Assembly (NCBI RefSeq): GCF_047922965.1
Contig: NZ_CP150481.1
Location: forward strand, 3,720,001-3,784,000
Reading direction: 5' to 3'
From: Neptunicella plasticusilytica
GTDB taxonomy: Bacteria > Pseudomonadota > Gammaproteobacteria > Enterobacterales > Alteromonadaceae
DNA: 64,000 nt
Below the pieces are notes generated by a model. That model did no database searches. It had not been told where the DNA came from and saw only the letters and a list, made by a program, of their open reading frames with translations. Positions 16,570 to 25,454 of the stretch are shown piece by piece. Positions within the stretch are counted from its first letter, which is position 1; each line of letters starts with the position of its first letter. A program made the position numbers and the translations under genes.

Positions 16570-17487
16570 CTAGTACTTCACGCCTTTTCTGGATACAAAC
16601 GCCAAGGGATCCAGTTGACGACCGTTGCGCAATACCTCGTAATGCACATGCGCCCCGGTAGAACGACCCGTATTGCCCATCAGGCTAATAACTTGTCCTT
16701 TGGTAACAACATCCCCGACCTTAACTTTAATTTCTTTATTGTGGCCATAACGGGTAGATAATCCGTCACCGTGATCTACTTCGATTAAATTACCGTAACC
16801 ATACCTTTCTCCGGCCCAGGTCACCAAACCAGCACCGGTTGCCACCACCGGCTCGCCTTCCTTGCCAGCAAAATCCAGTCCCTTATGCATAGCAGGTAAA
16901 CCGTTAAAAGGGTCTTTACGGATACCATAATAGGAAGACAGCCAACCCGATTTAATCGGACGCCCGGTCAAATAACTCTGATTATCTACATGGTGACTCA
17001 ACATGATAGATTCAAGGGCTTGCAACTGTCGGGATTTATCTGCAATGTCTCCCAGCATACTCTGGATACCGGAAAGCAGTTCAACGCTATCATCAACCAG
17101 ATAATCAGGCGCTGCCTGACTGGGTCCACCCATTGCCGGCTGTTCGCCAAAACCGAATTCTTCTATAGATAAGTGCGAGCTCTCGGCCAGTCTTTCACTT
17201 AGTGCATCAAGGCGTCGTAGTTGACCTTGCATATCCCCCAGTTTGATCACCATGCCGGTTAACTGTTGCTGAGTTTCCAGTTTCAGTTTTTCAACTTGTT
17301 GCTGTTGTTCGATTAAACCACTTTGAGTGTAATGGATTGAAGCCAAACTATCTGCTTCAGGAGAGGTAGAGCGGCTGGCAATAAACGTCAGTCCAATCAC
17401 CAAGGCCAACGCCGCTAATAATTGGCGTTTACCCAAACTGAAGACAAAACGAAATCTGTTGCTCTTATATATAATTTTAAAACTCAT
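16570..17487 (-). CDS. Membrane-anchored M23 (LytM) family metallopeptidase
   Basis: Putative peptidoglycan endopeptidase or LytM-type division factor. 305 aa. A short basic cytoplasmic tail and one membrane segment (about 24-42) are followed by a coiled-coil stretch (about 58-100) and a C-terminal LytM domain. The metal-site motifs are present: HKGLDFAG, RYGHN and GAHVHYEV (HxH), suggesting an active Zn enzyme. It sits between lpxC and secA, the position of secM in enterobacteria, and next to the division genes. A role in septal wall processing is inference from context. Confidence 0.9.
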   Translation of the reverse strand: MSFKIIYKSNRFRFVFSLGKRQLLAALALVIGLTFIASRSTSPEADSLASIHYTQSGLIEQQQQVEKLKLETQQQLTGMVIKLGDMQGQLRRLDALSERLAESSHLSIEEFGFGEQPAMGGPSQAAPDYLVDDSVELLSGIQSMLGDIADKSRQLQALESIMLSHHVDNQSYLTGRPIKSGWLSSYYGIRKDPFNGLPAMHKGLDFAGKEGEPVVATGAGLVTWAGERYGYGNLIEVDHGDGLSTRYGHNKEIKVKVGDVVTKGQVISLMGNTGRSTGAHVHYEVLRNGRQLDPLAFVSRKGVKY

Positions 17488-17671
17488 GCTACCCCATTAG
17501 CGATGATGCCTGAACAGCGTGTCGATTCTAAACCGCCCCTTAACGAAACACAAAAATTTTGCGCATCCATTATTATAATTAGGTATTTTACCAAGCAAAA
17601 CAAAGACCATTTTCTGGCGTTGTGTTGCTAAACGTATGATTAATATTGCTATTATTTACCCGTTAAATGCA

Positions 17672-17695
17672 AAAATGCCGCAATAGCGGCATTTT
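17672..17695 (-). terminator. Terminator after lpxC
   Basis: Perfect inverted repeat AAAATGCCGC / GCGGCATTTT with a 4-nt loop, ending in T residues on the minus strand. It marks the 3' end of the dcw/lpxC transcripts. Confidence 0.85.
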
Positions 17696-17707
17696 GACAG
17701 TATGGAT

Positions 17708-18622
17708 TCAGGTATTAATAGCCAGAGGCATGGCAAAATTGATAGGCGGCTTGTCATTTTCATAGGAAATATATTCCCAAGCTGACTGCTTCAACAATAA
17801 TGCTCTCAATAACTTGTTGTTCAGTCCATGGCCGGATTTATAGGCTTTAAATTCACCAATAATGCTGTGACCACACAAATACAGGTCACCAACGGCATCC
17901 AAAATCTTGTGTTTGAGAAACTCGTCATCATAACGTAAGCCCTCATGATTCAGCACCCGGTATTCGTCCAAGGCCACTGCATTTTCCATGCTGCCGCCCA
18001 AGGCCAGATTATGTGCGTGCATATATTCCAGATCACGCATAAAGCCAAAAGTTCTGGCACGACTGACCTGATCGACATAGGATTCCGAATCAAAATCCAT
18101 CACCATATGTTGACGACTATGACGGATAACCGGATGTTCAAAATCAATTCTGAAATCCATTTTAAAACCGTCATAAGGCAAAAACTCGGCCCATTTGTCG
18201 CCGTCTTCAACCCGTACAGGTTGTTTAACCCGGATAAATTTCTTGGCAACGGACAGCTCTTCTATTCCCGCTGACTGCAGCAGGAAAATAAACGGGCTGG
18301 CGCTGCCATCCATTATCGGTAATTCGTTGGCATCGACTTCAACAATAATATTGTCGATCCCCATGCCTGCCAGAGCAGATGATAAATGCTCGACTGTCGA
18401 GATGCTGACGCCCTCAGCATTAGTCAGACAAGTACATAGCATCGTATCACCGACCAGTTCTGCGCTGGCATGAATATCCGCATAAGGCTCAAGATCAGTA
18501 CGCCGGAACACGATTCCCGTATTCGCAGGCGCTGGCCGGAGAGTCATAGTGACCTTATCGCCTTTATGCAATCCTATTCCTGTCGCGTGCACAGATTGTT
18601 TGATGGTACGTTGTTTTATCAT
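17708..18622 (-). CDS. lpxC: UDP-3-O-acyl-N-acetylglucosamine deacetylase
   Basis: Zn-dependent deacetylase, the committed step of lipid A synthesis. 304 aa. Zinc ligands and catalytic residues fall at the same numbers as in E. coli: H79 (TVEHL), H238, D242 (HKILDAVGD) and H265 (SGHG). It starts MIKQRTIKQSVHATGIGLH. A consensus-like promoter lies in the gap between ftsZ and lpxC, so it can be transcribed apart from the dcw operon. In other species LpxC level is set by FtsH proteolysis; nothing here shows that directly. Confidence 0.98.
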   Translation of the reverse strand: MIKQRTIKQSVHATGIGLHKGDKVTMTLRPAPANTGIVFRRTDLEPYADIHASAELVGDTMLCTCLTNAEGVSISTVEHLSSALAGMGIDNIIVEVDANELPIMDGSASPFIFLLQSAGIEELSVAKKFIRVKQPVRVEDGDKWAEFLPYDGFKMDFRIDFEHPVIRHSRQHMVMDFDSESYVDQVSRARTFGFMRDLEYMHAHNLALGGSMENAVALDEYRVLNHEGLRYDDEFLKHKILDAVGDLYLCGHSIIGEFKAYKSGHGLNNKLLRALLLKQSAWEYISYENDKPPINFAMPLAINT

Positions 18623-18665
18623 TCAGCTCTTGCTTAAAAATTAACCAATAATCAAAAGGCCGGAT

Positions 18666-18694
18666 ATTTTAGTGGCTCATCAACCACTTGTCAA
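18666..18694 (-). promoter_or_regulatory. Sigma-70 promoter of lpxC
   Basis: On the minus strand TTGACA (18694-18689), a 17-bp spacer and TAAAAT (18671-18666) form a near-consensus promoter, 44 bp upstream of the lpxC start codon. An AGTGG/CCACT inverted repeat fills the spacer. Confidence 0.75.
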
Positions 18695-18711
18695 AATTTA
18701 CGGCCTTGACA

Positions 18712-19881
18712 TTAATCCGCCTGCTTACGCAAAAAGGCCGGAATATCCAGATAATCGTCTTTTTCAACTTCTTCACTATCTTCAACCGGACTCATTTTCT
18801 TGGCAGCGGAACCTGTTGATTCGGCATAACCGTCCATAGAAGAGGATTGTAAACGGAAGCTTGATTCTTCGCTGGTGGCACGACTATTCTTGTTGTTGCT
18901 GACCAACGAGATATCGGGTTTACGCTCGGCACCTATGCCAGTGGCCACTACTGTGACACGCAGCTCGTCTTCGAGTTCCATATCGATAACGGTACCTACT
19001 ACCACTGTGGCATTTTCAGACGCGAACGCCTTAACCGCGTTACCCACAGTTTCAAATTCATCAATACTGAAATCCGGACCTGCAGTGATATTAACCAAAA
19101 TCCCGCGCGCACCGGATAAATCGATATCTTCCAACAGTGGACTGGCAATCGCCATTTCTGCCGCTTCTTCAGCTCGATCCGCGCCTTTTGCGTTACCGCT
19201 GCCCATCATCGCAGTGCCCATTTCTGACATCACAGTTTTAACATCAGCAAAATCCACGTTGATCAAACCTGGACGGGTAATCAATTCGGCAATCCCCTGT
19301 ACTGCACCGCGCAGTACTTCGTTGGCCGCACTAAAAGCTTGTAACAAAGGCGTGCCTTTGGGCATCACTTTAAGCAGTTTTTCATTCGGGATGGTGATTA
19401 ACGAGTCAACATTCTTGGCCAGTTCTTCAATACCCTGCTCAGCAAAGGCGATACGTTTCTTGCCTTCAAAAGCAAATGGCTTGGTAATCACCGCAACCGT
19501 CAAAATGCCCATTTCGCGAGCTATTCTGGCTACTTCAGGTGCAGCACCTGTGCCGGTACCACCACCCATTCCAGCGGTGATAAAGATCATATCGGCACCT
19601 GCCACTGTCTGGCGGATGGTGTCATAATCTTCAACCGCCGCATTGCGGCCTATTTCCGGATTGGCACCTGCTCCCAGACCTTTGGTCACACTGGAACCAA
19701 TCTGGATGGTGACATCAGCAGAGGAATTGCGTAATACCTGCGCATCGGTATTAATGGCAATAAATTCCACCCCTTCAATACTTTGTGCCACCATATGCTC
19801 AATGGCATTTCCACCGCCGCCACCGACGCCGACGACTTTTATTACAGCTTCTTCGCTGTGACTATCCATAAGTTCAAACAT
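18712..19881 (-). CDS. ftsZ: Cell division GTPase FtsZ
   Basis: Tubulin-like GTPase that forms the Z-ring. 389 aa. GTP-binding signature GGGTGTG at 106-112; the T7-loop region follows INVDFADVKTVM. A variable Ser-rich linker leads to the conserved C-terminal peptide DDYLDIPAFLRKQAD that binds FtsA, ZipA and ZapD. Preceded by a GGAGAG ribosome-binding site. Separated from ftsA by about 110 bp containing a small hairpin. Confidence 0.99.
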   Translation of the reverse strand: MFELMDSHSEEAVIKVVGVGGGGGNAIEHMVAQSIEGVEFIAINTDAQVLRNSSADVTIQIGSSVTKGLGAGANPEIGRNAAVEDYDTIRQTVAGADMIFITAGMGGGTGTGAAPEVARIAREMGILTVAVITKPFAFEGKKRIAFAEQGIEELAKNVDSLITIPNEKLLKVMPKGTPLLQAFSAANEVLRGAVQGIAELITRPGLINVDFADVKTVMSEMGTAMMGSGNAKGADRAEEAAEMAIASPLLEDIDLSGARGILVNITAGPDFSIDEFETVGNAVKAFASENATVVVGTVIDMELEDELRVTVVATGIGAERKPDISLVSNNKNSRATSEESSFRLQSSSMDGYAESTGSAAKKMSPVEDSEEVEKDDYLDIPAFLRKQAD

Positions 19882-19910
19882 AATACTCTCTCCGATTTTT
19901 GGGCGTTATT

Positions 19911-19926
19911 GAGGCGCTTCCGCCTC
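19911..19926 (+). other. GC-rich hairpin in the ftsA-ftsZ spacer
   Basis: GAGGCG-CTTC-CGCCTC forms a 6-bp stem with a tetraloop. A T-rich run follows it on the plus strand, so it is terminator-like against the direction of the dcw genes. It could stop antisense transcription entering ftsA or serve as an mRNA processing hairpin; both are inference. Confidence 0.45.
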
Positions 19927-19990
19927 TATTTTATTTTCTAATACTCAATTAACCGCAACCCGCCAAACTTTCGACTGTAACGGTTGCTGA

Positions 19991-21220
19991 TTAAAATTCA
20001 CCTTTAAAAAAGCTTTGCAAACGATGCCACAAGCTTTCCGTGTTCTTTTCCTTGGCTGACTTTTTGGATACCAGATCCATTTTGCCATATTGCAGCAATC
20101 CCACTGCCGTGGCGTAACTGGGATCCTCGACATACTCCGACAATCCTTTTACTCCCATGGGCTGGCCGGTACGCACCGGCATCTGGAAAATCTCTTCTGC
20201 AAATTCCACTGCACCTTCCATTTTGGCGGTCCCCCCAGTCAGTACCACACCAGCGGCAATTTGTTCTTCCAGTCCGCTGGCCTTGATTTCTTCCAACACC
20301 AGTTCAAACAACTCCTGATAGCGCGGCTCAATCACTTCAGCCAAAGTATGGCGGGACATAGCACGAGCTGGTCGACCACCAACACTGGGCACTTCAATAT
20401 TTTCTTCCATGCGCACCATATCTTTCAGGGCACAGGCATAATTAATCTTGATATCTTCCGCATGGCTGATCGGCGTACGGAAAATTTTGGCAATATCACT
20501 GGTGATCTGGTTACCCGCCACCGGAATTACTGCGGTATGACGAATAGCGCCATCTGCATAGACAACAATATCGATGGTGCCGCCACCAATATCCACCACA
20601 CAGACCCCCAGTTCTTTTTCATCATCGGTCAGTACCGCATAACTGGAAGCCAATGCTGAAAAAATCAGCTGATCGGCGTTAAGCTGACAGCGCTCGACAC
20701 ACTTGACCAGGTTCTTGGCCATATCATCTGCACAGGTAACAATATGGACTTCGGCTTCCATTCGTACGCCCGACATCCCTACCGGGTTTTTGATTTTTTC
20801 CTGAACATCAATGGTAAAATCCTGCGGTAACACATGCAGTAATCGGCGCTCTGCCGCAATAGGCACTGAACGGGCGGCATGGATCACGTTATCCACTTCT
20901 TCCTGCGTCACTTCACGGTTATTGATCGGCACCATGCCATTTTCGTTCTGACATTGCACATGGCGTCCGGAAACCGACATAAATACCGACGACACCTTGC
21001 AATCGGCCATTAATTCCATTTCATCGATAGCACGCTGCACTGACTGGACCACCAGGTTGAGATCATTCACTCCCCCTTTGTCCATACCACGGGAGGGATG
21101 ACTGCCAACACCAACAATACTCACACCACCGTCAATCAGCATTTCACCGACTACGGCTTTGACTTTGCTGGTGCCTATGTCCAGACCTACTACCAGGTTG
21201 CGATCCGCTACCTTAGACAT
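19991..21220 (-). CDS. ftsA: Cell division protein FtsA (actin-like)
   Basis: Actin-like ATPase that tethers FtsZ to the membrane. 409 aa from the ATG at 21220, which has GAGAG eight bases upstream and gives MSKVADRNLVVGLDIGTSKV, aligning with E. coli FtsA. A GTG five codons upstream is in frame but less likely. ATP-binding elements include DIGTSK, CVVDIGGGTIDI and VLTGGTAKMEG. The C-terminal amphipathic membrane helix LWHRLQSFFKGEF is intact. It starts 4 bp after the ftsQ stop. Confidence 0.98.
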   Translation of the reverse strand: MSKVADRNLVVGLDIGTSKVKAVVGEMLIDGGVSIVGVGSHPSRGMDKGGVNDLNLVVQSVQRAIDEMELMADCKVSSVFMSVSGRHVQCQNENGMVPINNREVTQEEVDNVIHAARSVPIAAERRLLHVLPQDFTIDVQEKIKNPVGMSGVRMEAEVHIVTCADDMAKNLVKCVERCQLNADQLIFSALASSYAVLTDDEKELGVCVVDIGGGTIDIVVYADGAIRHTAVIPVAGNQITSDIAKIFRTPISHAEDIKINYACALKDMVRMEENIEVPSVGGRPARAMSRHTLAEVIEPRYQELFELVLEEIKASGLEEQIAAGVVLTGGTAKMEGAVEFAEEIFQMPVRTGQPMGVKGLSEYVEDPSYATAVGLLQYGKMDLVSKKSAKEKNTESLWHRLQSFFKGEF

Positions 21221-21224
21221 TGTG

Positions 21225-21968
21225 TTAACTCTCACTCTGTTGTTTCCATCCCACCGCTAATCCGGTGTCATATCGCAAATCAACGTAATCCACTGTTTTG
21301 CTGTTTTTTGCCAATAACGGATACACGTCTACAAAACGCTGTACCCGATCTATAAATTCTTCCCGGCCAATATTGAGCCGAATGCCGTTATTCAATTTAA
21401 TCTGCCAGGCGAACCGTTCACTCAATTCCAATTCTTCAATTTGCAGATTACTGTTAGCCAACAACTGTTGCATGGCTCTATAACCTTGTAATGCAGTCTG
21501 TTCGCTACCGCCCGGACCAAATAACTGCGGCAAGGCTTTGGCATCCGCACTAAGTTGGCCGTTGAACAGACTACCTTGCTGGTTCAACAAGCTGTCCGAG
21601 TTCCAGTGCGCCACTGGCACCTGTTCCACCAGGAAAACTTTCAGAGTACTCGGCCACTCCTTGCGTACCGACGCTTTATGCACCCAAGGCATAGCTTCAA
21701 CCGCTTCCAGTGCCTTATTGACATCCAGCTCAAAAAAACTGCCCGGTTGCGCTTGCCTAATCACCGCTTCTACCTGTTGGTCATTGATAAACTGCCGCTC
21801 GCCGGCAATCACTATTTCTTGCACCGGTAAGCGTTGTTCGTCTTTAAGCCATAAATTCAGTTGCTGTACCGCCCATATAGCCAGCAGCGAAACCACCACA
21901 AAAAAACTCACCCCCAACCAGAATTTGGGATTAAGCAAGCGTTGTTTAGTGGTGATCATGTCGCTCAT
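21225..21968 (-). CDS. ftsQ: Cell division protein FtsQ
   Basis: Bitopic membrane protein of the FtsQLB divisome complex. 247 aa. Short cytoplasmic tail, one membrane segment (about 17-37), then the POTRA domain (LPVQEIVIAGERQFINDQQVE...) and the FtsQ beta domain. It lies between ddlB and ftsA, 8 bp after ddlB. A GAGAG Shine-Dalgarno precedes the chosen ATG. Confidence 0.96.
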   Translation of the reverse strand: MSDMITTKQRLLNPKFWLGVSFFVVVSLLAIWAVQQLNLWLKDEQRLPVQEIVIAGERQFINDQQVEAVIRQAQPGSFFELDVNKALEAVEAMPWVHKASVRKEWPSTLKVFLVEQVPVAHWNSDSLLNQQGSLFNGQLSADAKALPQLFGPGGSEQTALQGYRAMQQLLANSNLQIEELELSERFAWQIKLNNGIRLNIGREEFIDRVQRFVDVYPLLAKNSKTVDYVDLRYDTGLAVGWKQQSES

Positions 21969-21976
21969 CTAAACTC

Positions 21977-22927
21977 TCACTTGCCCAGCCCGGCACTGTC
22001 CAGTACCGCCAGTGCCAATTGCTCAAAACTCATCCCTGCCTGTTTGGCCGCCATCGGTACCAGACTCTTGGCTGTCATTCCCGGCACGGTATTGACTTCC
22101 AAAATGTACAACTGTCCCTGCTTATCGCACATAAAGTCTACCCGCCCCCAACCACTGGCAGCCACAGCATCGAAGGCTTGTAGCGCCAGGTCGGCCAAAT
22201 TTTTTTCTAGTTCAGAGCTGGCACCGCTGGGACAAAAATATTCGGTACTATCAGACTGATATTTAGCCTCATAGTCATAAAATTCACGGGGAGTAGACAT
22301 TCGGATTGACGGCAACGCGCCATCATTCAATATACTGACAGTGTATTCATCGCCTTCAATGTATTGCTCCAGCAGGACTTGATTATCGTAATTAAAAGCG
22401 TCCTCTATTGCGCTGAGCAATTGTGTTGAATTGTTTACCTTGGCCATGCCGATGCTGGAACCTTCCTGCGCCGGTTTGACCATAATAGCGCCCCCAAACG
22501 AGCGCATTATAACCTCGCACGATCCCGCATCAAAGCGGCTTTTTTCAACGACCTGGTAAGATGCCGTCGGTAATCCCAAACTGTCAAAAATTTGCTTGCT
22601 GCGCACTTTATCCATAGACAATGCCGAACCCAGCACACCGCTGCCCGAATAGGGCAGTTTTAACTGCTCCAGCGCACCTTGTAATGAACCGTCTTCTCCA
22701 CCCCGACCGTGCAACATAATCACTACCTGATCGAAATTCTGACTCACCAGTTCGATCAAGGCATGCTCAGCCGGATCAAATTTATACGCATTAACACCAC
22801 CCCGTAATAGTGCATCCAGCACAGCCTGTCCCGAACGCAACGACACTTCCCGCTCAGCGGAACTGCCGCCAAACATCACGGCCACTTTACCGTAACGCTG
22901 TGCGTTGATTAGCGTGTTGCTATTCAT
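21977..22927 (-). CDS. ddlB: D-alanine--D-alanine ligase
   Basis: ATP-grasp ligase making D-Ala-D-Ala for the peptidoglycan stem peptide. 316 aa. N-terminal VAVMFGGSSAEREVSLRSG, the catalytic HGRGGEDGSLQG and the Mg/ATP site EVNTVPGMT are present. The start codon overlaps the murC stop (ATGA). Confidence 0.97.
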   Translation of the reverse strand: MNSNTLINAQRYGKVAVMFGGSSAEREVSLRSGQAVLDALLRGGVNAYKFDPAEHALIELVSQNFDQVVIMLHGRGGEDGSLQGALEQLKLPYSGSGVLGSALSMDKVRSKQIFDSLGLPTASYQVVEKSRFDAGSCEVIMRSFGGAIMVKPAQEGSSIGMAKVNNSTQLLSAIEDAFNYDNQVLLEQYIEGDEYTVSILNDGALPSIRMSTPREFYDYEAKYQSDSTEYFCPSGASSELEKNLADLALQAFDAVAASGWGRVDFMCDKQGQLYILEVNTVPGMTAKSLVPMAAKQAGMSFEQLALAVLDSAGLGK

Positions 22928-24381
22928 TGCGGCTCCCGGGCAGTTTGCATCTGCTCAATATTCAACTGATATTTCTGTAATTTCTTGGCTAATGCACCAA
23001 TATTGCCGGCCCCTTGTGTCATCACAATATCGCCATCTTGCAACTGCCCGGCCAATACCAATGGCAGTTCATCCTTATTGGCCACATAAATAGGTTCGAT
23101 TTGCCCGCGCTGACGAATAGAGCGGCACAGAGATTTACTATCCGCTCCATCAATAGGCGGTTCTCCGGCACTATAGACTTCCAGCAGCAACAGCACGTCC
23201 ACCTGCGACAACACTTTGACAAAATCTTCATACAGATCACGGGTACGGCTGAATCGGTGAGGCTGATAAGCCATTACCAAACGTCGATCCGGCCAGTTAT
23301 TGCGTGCTACTGCAATGGTGGCTGCCACTTCAGTAGGGTGATGACCGTAGTCGTCGACCAAAATCGCACTACCATTGCCGGTTTGGTATTCACCCAGCAT
23401 CTCAAACCGACGACCTATACCACCAAATGATCCCAGCGCATCTACAATGGCCTGATCATCGATGCCTTCATCGGTGGCAACAGCAATCGCTGCCAATGAA
23501 TTTAAAACGTTATGATGGCCCGGCAAATTAATGGTTAATTCAAGAGGCTCATGCCCTTCACGCAAAACAGTAAAATGGCTACTGTTGAAACCATGACTGA
23601 TATCAATAGCGCGCACATCGTTGTGTTCCTGCACACCATAGGTCAGATATTTTCGACCAATTCGGGGCAGCAATTCCCGAATCACCGGATCATCACCACA
23701 CAATACCGCTTGTCCGTAAAACGGCAGGTTATGTAAAAACTCGATATAGGTGTCCTGCATTCGCTGGAAATCACCTTCATAGGTGCCCATATGATCCGGC
23801 TCGATATTGGTCACGACCGACACCATCGGCTGTAAATGCAGAAACGAGGCATCACTCTCGTCCGCTTCAGCAATAAGATAACGACTGCTACCCAGGCGAG
23901 CGTTAGTGCCTGCGCTGTTCAACAAACCACCAATCACAAAAGTAGGATCGCGTTGTGCCTGGGCAAAAATAGTCGAGATCAAACTGGTGGTGGTAGTCTT
24001 GCCGTGGGTACCGGCAATCGCAATACCATGGCGAAAACGCATCAGTTCCGCCAACATTTCTGCCCTTCTGATCACGGGAATACGGGCTTCATTGGCGGCG
24101 ATAATTTCCGGGTTGGTCTGATCGACCGCACTGGATACCACCACCACATGGACGTTTTCCACATTGCTGGCCACATGAGAATAGTAAACTTTGGCTCCCA
24201 AACCGGTTAAGCGCTCAGTCATGGGGCCTGATTGCAAGTCCGAACCCGAAATCTGATAGCCTTCATTGAGCAACACTTCGGCAATACCGCCCATACCGGC
24301 ACCACCGATACCGATAAAATGGATATTTTTGATACGACGCATTTCTGGCACCGTGTAGTTATCTGTGGCGTATTCACTCAT
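22924..24381 (-). CDS. murC: UDP-N-acetylmuramate--L-alanine ligase
   Basis: Adds L-Ala to UDP-MurNAc, the first Mur ligase step. 485 aa. N-terminal Rossmann motif GIGGAGMGGIAEVL, ATP loop GTHGKTTTTS, and the C-terminal DDYGHHPTEV motif. It overlaps both murG (ATGA at its start) and ddlB (ATGA at its end), implying translational coupling. Confidence 0.98.
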   Translation of the reverse strand: MSEYATDNYTVPEMRRIKNIHFIGIGGAGMGGIAEVLLNEGYQISGSDLQSGPMTERLTGLGAKVYYSHVASNVENVHVVVVSSAVDQTNPEIIAANEARIPVIRRAEMLAELMRFRHGIAIAGTHGKTTTTSLISTIFAQAQRDPTFVIGGLLNSAGTNARLGSSRYLIAEADESDASFLHLQPMVSVVTNIEPDHMGTYEGDFQRMQDTYIEFLHNLPFYGQAVLCGDDPVIRELLPRIGRKYLTYGVQEHNDVRAIDISHGFNSSHFTVLREGHEPLELTINLPGHHNVLNSLAAIAVATDEGIDDQAIVDALGSFGGIGRRFEMLGEYQTGNGSAILVDDYGHHPTEVAATIAVARNNWPDRRLVMAYQPHRFSRTRDLYEDFVKVLSQVDVLLLLEVYSAGEPPIDGADSKSLCRSIRQRGQIEPIYVANKDELPLVLAGQLQDGDIVMTQGAGNIGALAKKLQKYQLNIEQMQTAREPQ

Positions 24382-25454
24382 GTTATTTTTATTGCTCCGG
24401 CTAATTCATTACATATATTGGCAACCACTCTGGTTGCATCAGGTTTGGCAACGGTTAACGCTGCCTTGCCCATTTGTGCCAGTTTTGCCTGGTTGCTGCT
24501 CAACTCCCGTAAGCAAGCGCTAACTTTTGCGGCTAAATCATCGCCTTGTTTGACCAACAAAGCTGCGCCTGCATTGACTAATGTCATGGCATTTTGTGTC
24601 TGATGATCATCCACCGCATGGGGCAATGGCACGAATATCGCGGCTTTCCCCGCCATAGCGATTTCAGACACGGTTAACGCGCCAGCCCGGCAAATAATCA
24701 GGTCGGCCCATTGATAGGCTGATGCCATATCATCGATAAATTCATCAACTTGCACATTCCGCTCTATTCCGACCTGACGATAGAGCGCTTCAACTTGCTG
24801 CTGCCGCTGTGCACCACATTGATGACGAATGGCGCAATGAGGCAAATCCTGCAGCGCCACAGGCATCGCTTGATTTAATGCCTGCGCACCTAAACTACCT
24901 CCGACAACCAAGATGTTGCACCGCGCATCTGCTCGTTCAACAGGAGCAGTTTGTCCAATGGAGGCTCTTAGCGGGTTACCAACCCAGCTCACTTTCTGTT
25001 GTGGCTTAAACGTCCCCTCAAACCCGGTTAGTATCCGGCTGGCAAGGGGTGCCAGTAGCTTGTTGGTGAATCCTGCTACCGCATTTTGTTCATGTAATAC
25101 CAGTGGAATGCGTTTTAACCATGCCGCCACTCCGCCGGGGCCGCTGGCAAACCCGCCCATGCCCAGTACCACATCGGGATTGACTTTGCGGATCACCGAC
25201 AAGGCCTGAAACACGGCCCTGAGCAATTTAAATGGCGCAGTCAACCAGCCAACAACACCATTACCGCGCAGACCCGCCACATCAATAAAGCTAATCGGAT
25301 AGCCTGCCTTGGGCACAATATCCGCCTCCATCCGCTTGGCGGTGCCTAACCAGTGAATACTCCAGCCTTGGGCATGCAATAAATCCGCAACCGCAATCCC
25401 CGGAAACACATGTCCGCCGGTACCACCTGCCATAACCAGTAAGCATTTAGTCAT
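24378..25454 (-). CDS. murG: Undecaprenyl-PP-MurNAc-pentapeptide GlcNAc transferase
   Basis: Peripheral inner-membrane glycosyltransferase converting lipid I to lipid II. 358 aa from the ATG at 25454, the third of three consecutive ATG codons. The site GCAGGAGC is correctly spaced only for this one, and it yields MTKCLLVMAGGTGGHVFPG as in other MurG proteins. Longer in-frame readings upstream lie inside ftsW and look spurious. The GGTGGHVFPG and GGSLGAQALN loops are present. It overlaps the end of ftsW by 8 bp. Confidence 0.96.
   Translation of the reverse strand: MTKCLLVMAGGTGGHVFPGIAVADLLHAQGWSIHWLGTAKRMEADIVPKAGYPISFIDVAGLRGNGVVGWLTAPFKLLRAVFQALSVIRKVNPDVVLGMGGFASGPGGVAAWLKRIPLVLHEQNAVAGFTNKLLAPLASRILTGFEGTFKPQQKVSWVGNPLRASIGQTAPVERADARCNILVVGGSLGAQALNQAMPVALQDLPHCAIRHQCGAQRQQQVEALYRQVGIERNVQVDEFIDDMASAYQWADLIICRAGALTVSEIAMAGKAAIFVPLPHAVDDHQTQNAMTLVNAGAALLVKQGDDLAAKVSACLRELSSNQAKLAQMGKAALTVAKPDATRVVANICNELAGAIKIT

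Noticed and set aside
18875..19627. 250-codon open frame on the plus strand across ftsZ
   Set aside because: It is fully antisense to ftsZ, is rich in Ser/Ala/Pro as expected from a shadow frame, and has no recognisable motif.
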